Shown: positions 27,649 to 38,016, numbered from the stretch's first letter. The stretch is 64,000 nucleotides of DNA from Roseovarius sp. (GCA_029212365.1 JARGOC010000016.1:26386-90385); one strand, 5' to 3'. The notes: generated by a model from the sequence alone, not told the origin. Numbers and translations: made by a program.

Positions 27649-27854
27649 GAAAGCCTCCGGCATATCTCGTGCCCAGATATGGCGTATCTGGCGGGAAAGG
27701 TCCAGCCTTGCAACGCGCTCAGCGATGGTTTCACGCCGAGCCCAACCTGATTGTATTGAGGCGCGTTTGCGACAAGTGACCGGCCTGTCTGGTCCAAGAC
27801 AGAGCTTTCGCCCGAGCCTACCCTCACCCCCATTCAACAATGAAAGAGGACAAC

Positions 27855-28166
27855 ATGCCCAAACGATTCTTGCTCATACTCAGCATGGCGGCCGGTCTCG
27901 GCTTGCCTCATAGCGCCTCGGCCTATGACGAGTGCACATTTCAATCCAATACAGGCCGTATCGCCAACAGCTATGAATTGATCGGCGTCGAGGCTTGCAT
28001 CGCATTATGCACAGAAACAGACGGCTGCACTGCATGGATGTATTCGCCGAACACCTTCAACCCCGACGGCGCCCCGGGCCAATGCCAGCTTTATGCCGAG
28101 GCGAGCGACCCCGCAGCGCCCTCGGCCAGCGTGTCAAACATGTTTTGCGGTCAGATGGGTGGCTGA
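27855..28166 (+). CDS. small secreted cysteine-rich PAN/apple-like protein
   Basis: The 103-aa product has a signal peptide ([23 protein letters not shown]). The mature part has six Cys spaced like a PAN/apple domain (CTFQ, EACIALC, GCTAWMY, CQLYAE, MFCGQ). Such domains bind proteins or sugars outside the cytoplasm. The start at 27855 has AGAGGA upstream. It is divergent from the NDUFA12-like gene and convergent with 28223-28693. Confidence 0.7.
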   Translation: MPKRFLLILSMAAGLGLPHSASAYDECTFQSNTGRIANSYELIGVEACIALCTETDGCTAWMYSPNTFNPDGAPGQCQLYAEASDPAAPSASVSNMFCGQMGG

Positions 28167-28222
28167 TGCACCTTCGATGCTCCGCGCATGTAAATGCGCG
28201 GAGCGTTATCTTTGGGTGCGCG

Positions 28223-28693
28223 TCAAGAGGGCGGAGAGGCCACGCGCCATTCATCACCCTCGCGCACGACCGTAAAGTCATCGGTGCCGCTGTCGCTCTC
28301 GCCCGAGATGGTGAAATCCATCCAAACACTGACATAGCCACGGTCCTGCTTTATCTTGCGGCCCTTCAGTTCTGCGGCGTTCAGCGTCCAGTCTTTCCAG
28401 TCCTTGATCGCCTTTTTCCCTTTGCGGTCCGGACTGGAGACCATCGCATCTTGCCAATCTTTATCCCCTCTCACACGGCTGGCCAGGAACAGAACGACCG
28501 CCCCTTCGGGGGTGGACAGATCGGGGTTCAGATTGCCCGCGGTGCTCTTTTCGATTTGGGGTGCGTCAACATAGGTTTCCCATCCATTCTCCCCGGCCGT
28601 AACCTCAGGCGGGGTAAAGCCGGATTGCGCCACAACAGCGCCGGAAAAGCCAAGTGTGACACTCAAAATGAGTGCTTTCAAAATAATTTTCAT
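28223..28693 (-). CDS. secreted protein of unknown function
   Basis: The 156-aa product has a signal peptide (MKIILKALILSVTLGFSGAVVAQ). The mature part has a segment GAVVLFLASRVRGDKDW followed by a C-terminal half that resembles small export-type beta domains (KIKQDRGYVSVWMDF, DDFTVVREGDEWRV). The start at 28693 follows GGAGA. I do not recognise the family. Confidence 0.6.
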   Translation of the reverse strand: MKIILKALILSVTLGFSGAVVAQSGFTPPEVTAGENGWETYVDAPQIEKSTAGNLNPDLSTPEGAVVLFLASRVRGDKDWQDAMVSSPDRKGKKAIKDWKDWTLNAAELKGRKIKQDRGYVSVWMDFTISGESDSGTDDFTVVREGDEWRVASPPS

Positions 28694-29056
28694 AATATTC
28701 TCCATCATGTCTGCACGCATGATCATACTGATTACAGCGCAGATGGCTTGGACGAAACGCGATGCAGACTTGTCGGAAATGGGAGCTGGCGCAAATGTTC
28801 CCGCCACGCGCCTGGCTTTGCAGGTTACCTGAGAAAGATCCTGGTCGATGAAGACACGACGTTCACGGGTGCGTTTGAGAAGATCCGCACTATAGGACCA
28901 GACAGATCGGGATGATCTGCACTGGATTGCGCGTTCAACGAGATTTCATACTTCAACCGGGTGCTTTACCGCCGGTTTGAGTAGATACCGGCGGAATACC
29001 GAAAAGCGCCGGATCAATGATGCCCGCGCAGATCCGAATGCTATGCAGGCCCGCAA
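28694..29056. other. intergenic spacer with one stem-loop, no gene seen
   Basis: No convincing coding frame was found. A perfect inverted repeat CCGCCGGT (28969-28976) / ACCGGCGG (28987-28994) with a 10-nt loop lies downstream of clpX on its strand. There is no T-run, so it is a possible but unproven terminator or 3' stabiliser. Confidence 0.4.
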
Positions 29057-30322
29057 TCAGCTGGCGCTGTTGCTTTCTTTTTTGGCATCCGCATAGATCA
29101 TCAGCGGAGGCGCGTCGGAATTGGCGGCTTCTTCGTTAACAACAACCTCTTCGACATCATCCATTCCGGGCAGGTCAAACATCGTGTCCAGCAGAATGCT
29201 TTCGAGAATAGAGCGCAGCCCGCGCGCGCCGGTTTTGCGCTCAATCGCGCGTTTGGCAATGGCGCTCAATGCGTCTTCGGTGAACGTTAGCTGCACATTT
29301 TCCAACTCAAACAAGCGTTGATACTGTTTGATCAGGGCGTTCTTGGGTTCGGTCAAGATCGTGATCAATGCATCTTCGTCGAGGTCTTCCAACGTGGCGA
29401 TCACCGGAAGACGGCCAACAAATTCCGGGATCAAACCGAATTTCAGCAGGTCTTCTGGCTCCAACTCGGTAAAAATCTCACCTACGCCGCGGGTTTCCAC
29501 ATCACGCACATCAGCGCCAAAGCCCATGGCGCTGCCCTTGCCACGCGCAGCGATAATCTTGTCGAGGCCCGCAAAAGCCCCGCCACAAATGAACAGAATG
29601 TTGGTGGTGTCCACTTGCAGGAATTCCTGCTGGGGATGCTTGCGCCCACCTTGGGGGGGCACAGCTGCAACCGTGCCTTCCATCAACTTCAGCAATGCCT
29701 GTTGCACACCTTCCCCCGAGACATCACGGGTGATCGAGGGGTTTTCAGACTTGCGCGTAATTTTGTCGACCTCGTCAATGTAAACGATGCCACGCTGAGC
29801 ACGCTCCACATTATATTCAGAGGATTGCAGCAGTTTGAGGATGATATTCTCAACATCTTCGCCCACATAGCCTGCTTCGGTCAAAGTGGTGGCATCTGCC
29901 ATGGTAAAGGGCACATCCAAAATGCGCGCCAGCGTCTGGGCCAGCAAAGTCTTGCCGCAGCCTGTAGGACCGATTAGCAGAATGTTCGATTTTTGCAGCT
30001 CGATCTCACCGGTTTTGCCGGAGTGCTCCAAGCGTTTATAGTGATTATGCACAGCAACCGACAGAACCCGTTTGGCCATTGCCTGACCGATCACATAATC
30101 GTCCAGCACACCGCAAATCTCACGCGGGGTGGGCACACCATCGGTGGCTTTCAGGCCGGCGGTTTTGGTCTCTTCGCGGATGATGTCCATGCATAGCTCG
30201 ACACATTCGTCACAGATAAACACAGTCGGGCCGGCGATCAGCTTGCGCACTTCATGCTGGCTCTTGCCACAAAAGCTGCAATAAAGAGTGTTTTTGCTGT
30301 CGCCGCCAGAGTTGTTTGCCAT
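29057..30322 (-). CDS. clpX: ATP-dependent Clp protease ATPase subunit ClpX
   Basis: The 421-aa product is the unfoldase of ClpXP. It has an N-terminal zinc-binding domain ([22 protein letters not shown]), Walker A (GPTGCGKT), Walker B ([10 protein letters not shown]), the pore loop region ([15 protein letters not shown]) and the ClpP-binding and sensor segments ([12 protein letters not shown]). Full family length. It lies 139 nt downstream of clpP on the same strand, the usual order. Confidence 0.98.
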   Translation of the reverse strand: MANNSGGDSKNTLYCSFCGKSQHEVRKLIAGPTVFICDECVELCMDIIREETKTAGLKATDGVPTPREICGVLDDYVIGQAMAKRVLSVAVHNHYKRLEHSGKTGEIELQKSNILLIGPTGCGKTLLAQTLARILDVPFTMADATTLTEAGYVGEDVENIILKLLQSSEYNVERAQRGIVYIDEVDKITRKSENPSITRDVSGEGVQQALLKLMEGTVAAVPPQGGRKHPQQEFLQVDTTNILFICGGAFAGLDKIIAARGKGSAMGFGADVRDVETRGVGEIFTELEPEDLLKFGLIPEFVGRLPVIATLEDLDEDALITILTEPKNALIKQYQRLFELENVQLTFTEDALSAIAKRAIERKTGARGLRSILESILLDTMFDLPGMDDVEEVVVNEEAANSDAPPLMIYADAKKESNSAS

Positions 30323-30461
30323 CAGTTTCTTTACCTTTTAGCCACGGATCGCCTGAGCATCAAAGGCCCGGCCCGTCATAATTTGCGCTCAGCTTACGGC
30401 AGGTGCCCAAGCATCACAATGTGAAATTCGCACATCACCGGCGGGTTGTGACCGACCGGTT

Positions 30462-31094
30462 TCAGCTTTCTTCGCCATCCGCTTTGGCGCGATTTTCCAC
30501 GATCTCGTCAATCAGACCCCAGTCTTTGGCATCCTCGGCAGTCATGAAATTGTCGCGCTCCAACGCGTCTTCCACTTTTTTCAAAGTTTGGCCGGTGTGG
30601 CGCACATAAATTTCATTCAAACGCCGCTTCAGTTTCAGTGTTTCTTCGGCGTGGATCATGATGTCTGTTGCCTGACCCTGATACCCGCCCGAAGGCTGAT
30701 GCACCATGATCCGGCTGTTGGGCAAAGAAAAGCGCATGCCCTTTTCACCGGCAGTCAACAACAGACTGCCCATGGAGGCCGCTTGCCCAATCACCAAAGT
30801 ACTGACCTTTGGGCGGATATATTGCATCGTGTCATAGATCGACAGGCCGGATGTCACCACACCGCCGGGGCTGTTGATATACATCGAGATTTCCTTGGCC
30901 GGGTTTTCTGCCTCAAGATGCAAAAGCTGGGCCACGATCAGGCTCGACATGCCGTCATGCACAGGGCCACTCAGAAAGATGATCCGTTCCTTCAGCAGGC
31001 GCGAGAAAATGTCATAGGCCCGCTCGCCCCGGCTGGTTTGTTCAACCACCATGGGCACGAGAGTGTTCATATATGTGTCAATCGGATCGTTCAT
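30462..31094 (-). CDS. clpP: ATP-dependent Clp protease proteolytic subunit ClpP
   Basis: The 210-aa product forms the two-ring peptidase core. The catalytic triad is visible: Ser in [11 protein letters not shown], His in [15 protein letters not shown] and Asp in [18 protein letters not shown]. The start at 31094 ([12 protein letters not shown]) follows GAGGCAAAG. The frame is open further upstream to 31112, where there is no ribosome site. A GC-rich inverted repeat lies just upstream. Confidence 0.97.
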   Translation of the reverse strand: MNDPIDTYMNTLVPMVVEQTSRGERAYDIFSRLLKERIIFLSGPVHDGMSSLIVAQLLHLEAENPAKEISMYINSPGGVVTSGLSIYDTMQYIRPKVSTLVIGQAASMGSLLLTAGEKGMRFSLPNSRIMVHQPSGGYQGQATDIMIHAEETLKLKRRLNEIYVRHTGQTLKKVEDALERDNFMTAEDAKDWGLIDEIVENRAKADGEES

Positions 31095-31510
31095 CTTTGC
31101 CTGCCTCACCATGTCTAACTCCCCCTTAAGGGAAAGTTCCTAAGGGAGTCTTAGTGTTGCGCCAAAGCGGCTGCAAGGGCTCGTGCGCTTTTTCAGGCCC
31201 GTTGTGCCACTTGGTCTTTCAACAAGTCGTTATGCCCGTTGGCAATCAGTTGCACGGGACTTTGGTCTTGCCCCGTTTTAGTTTCGCTCTTCCAACTCAT
31301 TTAGGCAGCCTTTCGCTGCAAGGCCAAGGCTGCTCTCCTCTGTTTGCAACCTTGAAACAGACGTCAGGTGATTTGGAAATCCCGAACGCCAAAAGGCCCT
31401 AAGCGCTGCGCCCAGCTGTTAACCCCACGAACAATCCAGTTGATCCAAGCCAAAGAAAAAGGCCCCACCAGATGGCAGGGCCTCTCGAAAATATTGAAGT
31501 GGTGAAACGC
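31095..31510. other. clpP/acpP spacer, no gene seen
   Basis: This 416-nt spacer holds the acpP terminator at its right end and presumably the clpP promoter. An inverted repeat GCAGCCTT (31305-31312) / AAGGCTGC (31326-31333) lies in the middle, without a T-run. I see no convincing frame or known small RNA. Confidence 0.5.
31452..31483 (-). terminator. rho-independent terminator of acpP
   Basis: On the minus strand, AGGCCCTGCCA pairs with TGGTGGGGCCT (10 pairs, four-base loop, two G-T pairs) and is followed by TTTTTCTTT. It ends the acpP transcript 28 nt after the stop. Confidence 0.88.
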
Positions 31511-31744
31511 TTAAGACGCTTCGGTGATGAATTTCACTGCATCGCCAAAGGTCTGAATTGTTTCTGCCGCGTCGTCGGGAATTTCGATTCCGAACTCTTC
31601 TTCAAACGCCATGACCAGTTCGACCGTGTCCAGGCTGTCTGCGCCCAGATCGTCGATGAACGAGGCTGTTTCAGTAACCTTGTCCTCTTCTACACCCAGG
31701 TGTTCCACAACGATCTTCTTAACGCGGTCTGCGATATCGCTCAT
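31511..31744 (-). CDS. acpP: acyl carrier protein
   Basis: The 77-aa acidic helical protein carries the phosphopantetheine Ser in [14 protein letters not shown]. It holds the growing acyl chain in fatty acid synthesis. It follows fabD-fabG on the same strand with a 272-nt spacer and has its own strong terminator, as is common for this abundant protein. fabF, often next in other bacteria, is not here; clpP-clpX follow. Confidence 0.98.
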   Translation of the reverse strand: MSDIADRVKKIVVEHLGVEEDKVTETASFIDDLGADSLDTVELVMAFEEEFGIEIPDDAAETIQTFGDAVKFITEAS

Positions 31745-32016
31745 GACATAATCCTCATCGTCTGTTGGGCTTGGTGACCCGTTTTTGCCACGTCCCTTTG
31801 TGGGGTTAGCGGCCTTGAAATCTTGCCCTTGTTGGGGCGGTTTGGTCTTGCCTGAGTATATCAGGCCACCTGGTCAACTGTCGGTTGCCGGGCAAATCTG
31901 CGCCGCCTATAGCACATGGCGCGCTGTAGGCAAATCTTTTCCCGCCTCGGGGGACATCCAAAAGATATCATGCCTGGACTGTCCGCAATCCAGCGATATC
32001 CCCCCCGTTCTGGCGG

Positions 32017-32754
32017 CTATAACATCGCCATTCCGCCGTTCACATGCAAGGTCGACCCCGTCACATATCCGGCCTCGGGGGATGCCAGATAAAGCACCGC
32101 TGCGGCGATCTCTTCTGCTGCTCCCATGCGGGCTGCGGGGATTTGGCCATTGATCTTGTCTTTTTGCTCGTCGCTCAGCTTGTCGGTCATGGCCGTAGCT
32201 ATAAACCCCGGCGCCACCGCATTGGCGGTGATTCCCCGGCTGGCCACCTCATAGGCGATGGATTTGGTCATCCCCACCAACCCGGCTTTGGACGCGGCAT
32301 AATTGGCCTGACCGGGGTTGCCAGTGGCCCCCACAATAGAGCTGATATTGATGATCCGCCCCCAGCGCGCCTTCATCATCGGGCGCATGACGCCACGACA
32401 CAGCCGCATGGTGCTGGTCAGGTTCACATCCAGAACGCTTTGCCATTCTTCATCAGACATGCGCATGAAAATCTGATCGCGGGTGATGCCTGCGTTGTTC
32501 ACCAGTATATCGACACTGCCCATGGCCTCTATGGCCTGCTTTGGCAGCGCGTCCACGGCCTCAGCATCGCTGAGGTTGCAGGGCAACACATGGGCACGAT
32601 CACCCAATTCAGCCGCCAGTGCCTGCAAGGGATCTACCCGTGTGCCACTCAGGCCAACTGTCGCCCCTGCCCCGTGCAGCGCCTTGGCAATCGCTCCGCC
32701 AATACCGCCCGAAGCCCCTGTTATCAGTGCCGTTTTTCCTGTCAGGTCAAACAT
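32017..32754 (-). CDS. fabG: 3-oxoacyl-ACP reductase
   Basis: The 245-aa short-chain dehydrogenase has the NADPH-binding TGASGGIGGAIA, the NAG motif VNNAGITRD, and the catalytic Ser-Tyr-Lys (INISSIVG, YAASKAG). It reduces 3-oxoacyl-ACP in fatty acid elongation. The start at 32754 begins at the family N-terminus MFDLTGKTALITG; upstream in-frame codons to 32778 are probably untranslated. fabD is 37 nt upstream. Confidence 0.96.
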   Translation of the reverse strand: MFDLTGKTALITGASGGIGGAIAKALHGAGATVGLSGTRVDPLQALAAELGDRAHVLPCNLSDAEAVDALPKQAIEAMGSVDILVNNAGITRDQIFMRMSDEEWQSVLDVNLTSTMRLCRGVMRPMMKARWGRIINISSIVGATGNPGQANYAASKAGLVGMTKSIAYEVASRGITANAVAPGFIATAMTDKLSDEQKDKINGQIPAARMGAAEEIAAAVLYLASPEAGYVTGSTLHVNGGMAML

Positions 32755-32791
32755 ATTCGTCCCTTTAAAAAATACCAATAATGTGGGCTGT

Positions 32792-33733
32792 TCAGCCCAG
32801 TATCTTGCTGGCTGCCAGTTTCACATCATCCGGTGTGCCCACTGCATTGACTGCAATATCGCGGTTGATGCGCCGCACCATGCCCGATAACGCCTTGCCG
32901 GCACCGATCTCATAGGTCTCGGACACGCCGTGTACACCCATGAATTCCACAGATTCGCGCCACCGCACAGCCCCCGTCACCTGCTCAACCAAAAGCGAGC
33001 GGATCGTTGCCGGATCACTGACCGCTTCGGCCAGCACATTGGCAATCACCGGAACAGCCGGGCGGTTGATTTCAACATGGCTCAACGCTTCGGCCATGAC
33101 AGCGGCGGCAGGCTCCATCAAAGCGCAATGGAATGGCGCACTCACGGGCAGCAACATGGCACGTTTGGCACCGCGCTCTTTGGCGATATCCACCGCGCGG
33201 GCCACAGCATCGGCAGCCCCCGACACAACCACCTGTCCGGGGTCGTTGTCATTTGCGGCCTCACACACCTCGCCCATGGCAGCGGCGCTGGCAACGTCAC
33301 GCACGGCATCCAGATCAAGGCCCAGAATGGCCGCCATGGCGCCCTCGCCCACTGGTACGGCCCTTTGCATGGCTTCGCCTCGTGTGCGCAACAGGCGCGC
33401 AGTGTCGGCAACGCTTAGCGCACCTGCTGCGGCCAATGCCGAATATTCACCCAGTGAATGCCCCGCCACAAAGTTGGCGGCTTCCAGGCTCACGCCTTCG
33501 GCCTCAAGTGCGCGCATCGCGGCGAGGGATGTGGCCATCAATGCGGGTTGTGCGTTGTGTGTCAGGGTCAGCTGGTCCTGCTCCCCCTCCCAGATCAGCG
33601 TGCTCAGCTTTTCGCCCAAGGCGTCATCCACCTCATCGAAAATCGCCTTCGCGCCCGGATAGGCCTGCGCCAGTGCTTGCCCCATACCAATGGTTTGCGC
33701 GCCCTGTCCCGGAAATAAGAATGCACGGTTCAT
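32792..33733 (-). CDS. fabD: malonyl-CoA:ACP transacylase
   Basis: The 313-aa product has the N-terminal FLFPGQGAQTIGMG, the nucleophile motif GHSLGEYSALAAAGAL, and the His segment VSAPFHCALMEPAA. It loads malonate onto ACP. The start at 33733 has AGGAG about 11 nt upstream. It is the first gene of the fabD-fabG unit; fabH and plsX lie on the other strand at 39533-41598. Confidence 0.97.
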   Translation of the reverse strand: MNRAFLFPGQGAQTIGMGQALAQAYPGAKAIFDEVDDALGEKLSTLIWEGEQDQLTLTHNAQPALMATSLAAMRALEAEGVSLEAANFVAGHSLGEYSALAAAGALSVADTARLLRTRGEAMQRAVPVGEGAMAAILGLDLDAVRDVASAAAMGEVCEAANDNDPGQVVVSGAADAVARAVDIAKERGAKRAMLLPVSAPFHCALMEPAAAVMAEALSHVEINRPAVPVIANVLAEAVSDPATIRSLLVEQVTGAVRWRESVEFMGVHGVSETYEIGAGKALSGMVRRINRDIAVNAVGTPDDVKLAASKILG

Positions 33734-33910
33734 ATTGCTCTGCTCCTGCCGCTTGAAGTGCCTTTGGTTTTGGATACCGCGATGGGCGCCTTTAGGCAAC
33801 GGGCGAAACGGACTGTGCATCTATGCAGAGCCATTGTGAGAGTTGGGCAATTGTGGATGGATACCAAGACCGCCATACTAAACCTACCCCCTTGCTGGAA
33901 AGGCCGCGTT

Positions 33911-35188
33911 ATGCACGTTCACAATTCTTCTTCGCGCTATGGTTCTGTGGCCAAGGTGTTTCACTGGCTGACAGCGCTGCTGATCCTGAGCCTGATCCCG
34001 CTGGGGCAATATACCACCTATCTTGCGGACATCATCCGACTGGCAGATGGCGCGCCGGATGATGGATTAGTTTTGCGCACCATCTTTTTGTTTTCTCTTC
34101 ATAAAACCCTTGGCGTTGCTGTATTCTTTGTGGCGCTTTTGCGCATCCTTTGGGCCCTGTCACAACGCAAGCCCGGCCTGTTGAATGGAGGCAACCGTCC
34201 CGAGGCATTGGCAGCGGAAACCGTGCATTATTTGCTCTATGGATCGCTGGTGATCGTGCCGCTGACGGGCTGGGTGCATCACGCTGCCACCACCGGGTTT
34301 GCCCCTATCTGGTGGCCCTTTGGCCAGTCCCTGCCGTTCGTGGCCAAGGACGACACGCTGGCCGAGCTTTCCACCACATTGCACTACATTTTCCAATGGG
34401 TGTTGGTGGGGGCCGTGGCGTTGCATGTGGCGGGGGCATTCAAACACCATGTGATTGACAAAGACGCCACCCTGCGCCGGATGCTGCCAGGTGATACGCA
34501 CGGGCAACCAAGTGAGGCACAGCCGGGGCATTTTGTTCCGCTGATTGCAGCCCTTGGCATCTGGGCGCTGGTGCTGGTTGGCGCATCCTCTCTGGGGTGG
34601 TTCTCTGCCGGGGCACACTCTCATGATCACGACCAACCTCATGAACATTCCCAAGAAGTTACAGACACAAGCTCATCTTCCGTTCCGACCACAGAAACCA
34701 GTGGTCAAGGTGGCTGGATGGTTGACACAGGCACGCTGTCCCTTCGCGTCATTCAAACGGGGTCTGAGGTGGTGGGTAGCTTTGCGGATTGGTCCGCAGA
34801 TATAACCTATGAGGAGGTACCAGACACCACCGGCAAACACGGCAGCGTCACGGTCACTGTTGCCATTGCCTCGCTTGAAATGGGATCGGTTAGCGATCAG
34901 GCCAAAGGTGCTGGATACCTGGATGCCGCGGCCTTCCCCAAAGCCGTTTTTGACGCTGATTTGATTGAAGAAGACGGGCAAATGCTGGCGCGGGGTACGC
35001 TGACCCTCAAAGGTCAATCCATGCCGCTGGGCTTGCCGTTCACTTTGGATATCCAGGATGACGTTGCACAGGCGAAGGGCCAGATTGAGGTGAACCGGCT
35101 GGATTTTGCCATAGGCGAGTCGGGCGAAGGCACTGTCGCCTTTGGGGTGAGCATCGGTTTTGACCTCACCGCCACGCGCGCACGTTAA
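33911..35188 (+). CDS. cytochrome b561 - YceI fusion protein
   Basis: The 425-aa product joins a four-helix cytochrome b561 domain (about 10-190) with haem-ligand His residues in KVFHWLTALL, LHKTLGVAVFF, GWVHHAAT and ALHVAGAFKHHVIDK, to a periplasmic YceI lipocalin-like domain (about 255-425: GGWMVDTGTLSL, AAFPKAVFDADLIE, NRLDFAIGESG). Between them are another hydrophobic helix (LIAALGIWALVLVGAS) and a His/Asp-rich linker (HSHDHDQPHEHS) that may bind metal. The start at 33911 follows GGAAAGG. The YceI family binds polyisoprenoids or quinones, so electron transfer to a lipid-soluble substrate is inferred. Such genes are usually separate neighbours, not fused. Confidence 0.85.
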   Translation: MHVHNSSSRYGSVAKVFHWLTALLILSLIPLGQYTTYLADIIRLADGAPDDGLVLRTIFLFSLHKTLGVAVFFVALLRILWALSQRKPGLLNGGNRPEALAAETVHYLLYGSLVIVPLTGWVHHAATTGFAPIWWPFGQSLPFVAKDDTLAELSTTLHYIFQWVLVGAVALHVAGAFKHHVIDKDATLRRMLPGDTHGQPSEAQPGHFVPLIAALGIWALVLVGASSLGWFSAGAHSHDHDQPHEHSQEVTDTSSSSVPTTETSGQGGWMVDTGTLSLRVIQTGSEVVGSFADWSADITYEEVPDTTGKHGSVTVTVAIASLEMGSVSDQAKGAGYLDAAAFPKAVFDADLIEEDGQMLARGTLTLKGQSMPLGLPFTLDIQDDVAQAKGQIEVNRLDFAIGESGEGTVAFGVSIGFDLTATRAR

Positions 35189-36999
35189 CCTTCGACTTTC
35201 TCTTCCAAGGTCAGCCATTCTTCTTCGGCCTTGGCCAATGCGGTCTGGCGGGTGCTGAGCGCTTCCATGGCTTTATTGAACTTCACCGGCTCGCGGGTGA
35301 ACAGCTCAGGGTCCGCCATCAGACCTTCAAGCTTGGCAATCTCAGCTTCCAGCCGCTCCATCTCGGCGGGCAGTGCTTCCAGGCGGTGCTTTTCGGTAAA
35401 GCTGAGGCCGTTTTGGGCCTGATCTGCCTTTGATTTGGGGGTAGGCTTGGCTTTAGATTCGCGTGTCGAACTTTGGTTTTCTGAATTAGTTTCAGCGCGT
35501 TGCGATCTGTAATCACTCCATCCACCAGCATAGGCCGTGGCCTGCCCGTCACCTTCCATGGCAATGGTGGTGGTCGCCACACGATCCAGAAAATCCCGGT
35601 CATGGCTGACCAGCAGAACCGTGCCGTCATAGTCATCCAACAGTTCCTGCAACAGATCCAGGGTTTCGATATCCAGATCATTGGTCGGCTCATCAAGCAC
35701 CAACAGATTGCTTTCGCGTGCCATCAGTTTGGCCAGCAACAGCCGCGCCTTTTCACCACCTGAAAGGGATCGAACCGGGGCGCGGGCCTGGCGTTCATCA
35801 AACAGGTATTCCTTAAGATACCCCACCACATGGCGGGGCTGGCCACGCACCATGATCTGGTCCGCCTGCCCTGAAACACGCATCTCCTTGTCACCGGTCA
35901 GGCTGTCCCACAAGGTCATATCCGGGTCCAGCCCATCACGCGCCTGATCAAACACAGCCGCCACCAGATTGGTGCCCCGGCTGATCTTGCCTGAGGTTGG
36001 CTCGACCTCGCCCATCAGCAGCTTCAAAAGCGTGGTTTTGCCCACACCATTGGGGCCAACAAACCCGACGCGATCGCCGCGCTGGATTTTGATTGAGAAA
36101 TCACTGAGGATCACCTTCTCGTCGTAAGTCATTGAAATGTTTTCTGCTTCAACAACCTTCTTGCCGGATTTCGGCCCAGCCTCCAGCGCCATCGCGGCAG
36201 CGCCCTGGCGTTTGATCTGACCGGCCTTTTGCGCACGCAGATCCTGCAGGGCACGCACCCGTCCCTGATTGCGTTTGCGCCGCGCACTGATGCCCTCAAC
36301 AGCCCAACGCGCTTCGGCTTTGATCAAACGGTTCAGCTTGTGGCGGGCGGTGTCTTCTTCGTCCCAGACCTTGTCACGCCAGGCTTCAAAATCATCAAAC
36401 CCTTTTTCCTGTCGTCGCGTCATTCCCCTATCAATCCAAAGGGTTGCGCGCGACAGTGCACGCAAAAATGCGCGGTCATGGCTGATCAGCACATAGGCCG
36501 TCCGGGTGGATTTCAACTCACGTTCCAACCAGCCAATGGCCTCAATATCCAAATGGTTTGTCGGCTCGTCCAACAACATCAGATCGGGCGCTTCGGCCAT
36601 CAGTTTGGCCAGGGCCGCGCGCCGCCTCTCGCCCCCTGAGGCGGTAGACACAGCGCGATCGGGGTCAAATTTCAGCCCCTCACCGGCACGTTCAACCTTA
36701 TAGAGCTCGCCTGCGTCCAATCCGCTGGTGGCAAAATCACCCAAGGTGGCAAAGCCGTCCATCGTCGGGTCTTGCTCCATATAGCCCACCGAAGCCCCCG
36801 GAGAGATGGTCACAGCGCCCTGATCGGCCTGCACCAGCCCCGCCATCACCTTCATCAAGGTGGATTTGCCCGAGCCATTGCGCCCCACCAGCGCCACCCG
36901 GTCACTTTTCTGGACCACCAGCGACAGGTCGTGAAAAATCGGATCTCCCCCGAAGGTGAGCGAAATATCAGTAAGTTGTAAAAGCGGTGCGCGGGCCAT
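35185..36999 (-). CDS. uup: ABC-F ATPase, Uup type
   Basis: The 604-aa soluble protein has two ABC cassettes (Walker A GRNGSGKST and GPNGVGKTT, signatures SGGERRRAAL and LSGGEKARLLL, Walker B LLDEPTNHLDIE and VLDEPTNDLDIE) and a C-terminal charged coiled coil (EMERLEAEIAKLEGLM). There is no membrane domain. ABC-F proteins act on ribosomes or, for Uup, in DNA-structure tolerance. The 3' end overlaps the convergent b561-YceI gene by 4 nt. Confidence 0.92.
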   Translation of the reverse strand: MARAPLLQLTDISLTFGGDPIFHDLSLVVQKSDRVALVGRNGSGKSTLMKVMAGLVQADQGAVTISPGASVGYMEQDPTMDGFATLGDFATSGLDAGELYKVERAGEGLKFDPDRAVSTASGGERRRAALAKLMAEAPDLMLLDEPTNHLDIEAIGWLERELKSTRTAYVLISHDRAFLRALSRATLWIDRGMTRRQEKGFDDFEAWRDKVWDEEDTARHKLNRLIKAEARWAVEGISARRKRNQGRVRALQDLRAQKAGQIKRQGAAAMALEAGPKSGKKVVEAENISMTYDEKVILSDFSIKIQRGDRVGFVGPNGVGKTTLLKLLMGEVEPTSGKISRGTNLVAAVFDQARDGLDPDMTLWDSLTGDKEMRVSGQADQIMVRGQPRHVVGYLKEYLFDERQARAPVRSLSGGEKARLLLAKLMARESNLLVLDEPTNDLDIETLDLLQELLDDYDGTVLLVSHDRDFLDRVATTTIAMEGDGQATAYAGGWSDYRSQRAETNSENQSSTRESKAKPTPKSKADQAQNGLSFTEKHRLEALPAEMERLEAEIAKLEGLMADPELFTREPVKFNKAMEALSTRQTALAKAEEEWLTLEEKVEG

Positions 37000-37035
37000 G
37001 GGTGCGGGCTACCTGCCCCTCGCGCCATCGTCAAG

Positions 37036-37785
37036 CTATTGTGCGGCCGCCCTCAGCAGACGTTTGCGTGCGGGGGGAATTGCCCCGATCTCAAGCCCGG
37101 TGAATACATGCAGCGTGTTCATTTTCTGATCCACCACCGCATGGTCACTGACCCAACCGCCCATCATCAGATAGGTGCGCAGCAAAGGCGGCATGGCCTG
37201 CATTGCGGCCTTGGGGTTTGGGGTGCGTTGGCGCAGCATTTGTGCGAATCGAAACACCGATGGCGCCTTAACCTGCGGCCACCAGCGGCGTGGGGCCAGG
37301 TGGCGGTCTTTGAGCATCGTAAAGGCATCCAGATAACTGGCCGCATCCGTGCCTTTGAAAGAGGAACAGCCAAACAGCATTTCCACATTATTATCATCGA
37401 CATAGCGGGTCATGGCCCCCCAGGCCACGCGCAGGATATCCGGGTCTGCCTTGCCGGGATGAATGCAGAACCGGCCCATTTCCACCATCGGTCCATCAAA
37501 GCGTGTCAGGGCCGATAGCTCATAGAACTGCGCCGAATAGCTGCGGTCGATCTCGGCCCCGCCCGACAAGGGCAAAATGCGAAAGCAACACACCAATTCG
37601 CCGGTGTCGTGGTCCTCAACTAGGAAATGCGTGCAGTGAGCATCAAAGCGGTCGCATTCAAGACCACCCTTGGCATCCTGCCCGGCGAAGGCCAGATGCC
37701 TCAGTGTTTGGGCGGCCTCAATATCACAGCGCCCCTCTGCGATACGCGCCACATAACGCCCCTTGGCAAGATCAGTGATGGTCAT
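37036..37785 (-). CDS. olsB: L-ornithine N-alpha-acyltransferase (OlsB)
   Basis: The 249-aa product matches the OlsB/GNAT-type acyltransferase family (ARIAEGRCDIEAAQTLRHLAF, DAHCTHFLVEDHDTGELVC, EMGRFCIHPGKADPDILR, LFGCSSFKGTD). It acylates ornithine with 3-hydroxyacyl-ACP to make lyso-ornithine lipid, a phosphorus-free membrane lipid. olsA, which adds the second acyl chain, is not in the window. A palindromic repeat lies upstream. Confidence 0.88.
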   Translation of the reverse strand: MTITDLAKGRYVARIAEGRCDIEAAQTLRHLAFAGQDAKGGLECDRFDAHCTHFLVEDHDTGELVCCFRILPLSGGAEIDRSYSAQFYELSALTRFDGPMVEMGRFCIHPGKADPDILRVAWGAMTRYVDDNNVEMLFGCSSFKGTDAASYLDAFTMLKDRHLAPRRWWPQVKAPSVFRFAQMLRQRTPNPKAAMQAMPPLLRTYLMMGGWVSDHAVVDQKMNTLHVFTGLEIGAIPPARKRLLRAAAQ

Positions 37786-37816
37786 GTTGCTCCGCCATTT
37801 GGCTGATGATTACCAC

Positions 37817-37929
37817 TAAAGCGTTTCGGGTAAAGCCTGAATCAGAGGTTTTATCCGAAACGCCCACAACGTTCATATGTCGTGCAGCCTATCACCTTTT
37901 CCCTGTCTCAGGTCAAAGGTGATACGCTT
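37817..37929. repeat. dispersed palindromic repeat, copy B (compound)
   Basis: This has two hairpins: GCGTTTCGGgTAAA with TTTTAtCCGAAACGC (37820-37863), and ATCACCTTT with AAAGGTGAT (37891-37923). The left end (AAAGCGTTTCG) and right end (AAAGGTGATACGCTT) match the two ends of copy A. It lies upstream of olsB in its 5' region. Confidence 0.6.
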
Positions 37930-38016
37930 CAGGTCATAGGGCCGCGACGTAACGCGAGTACAAAAAACCGTACCGGTTGAAGCCACATGATGCCTGCGGC
38001 AGGAGATGTTTTTGGC

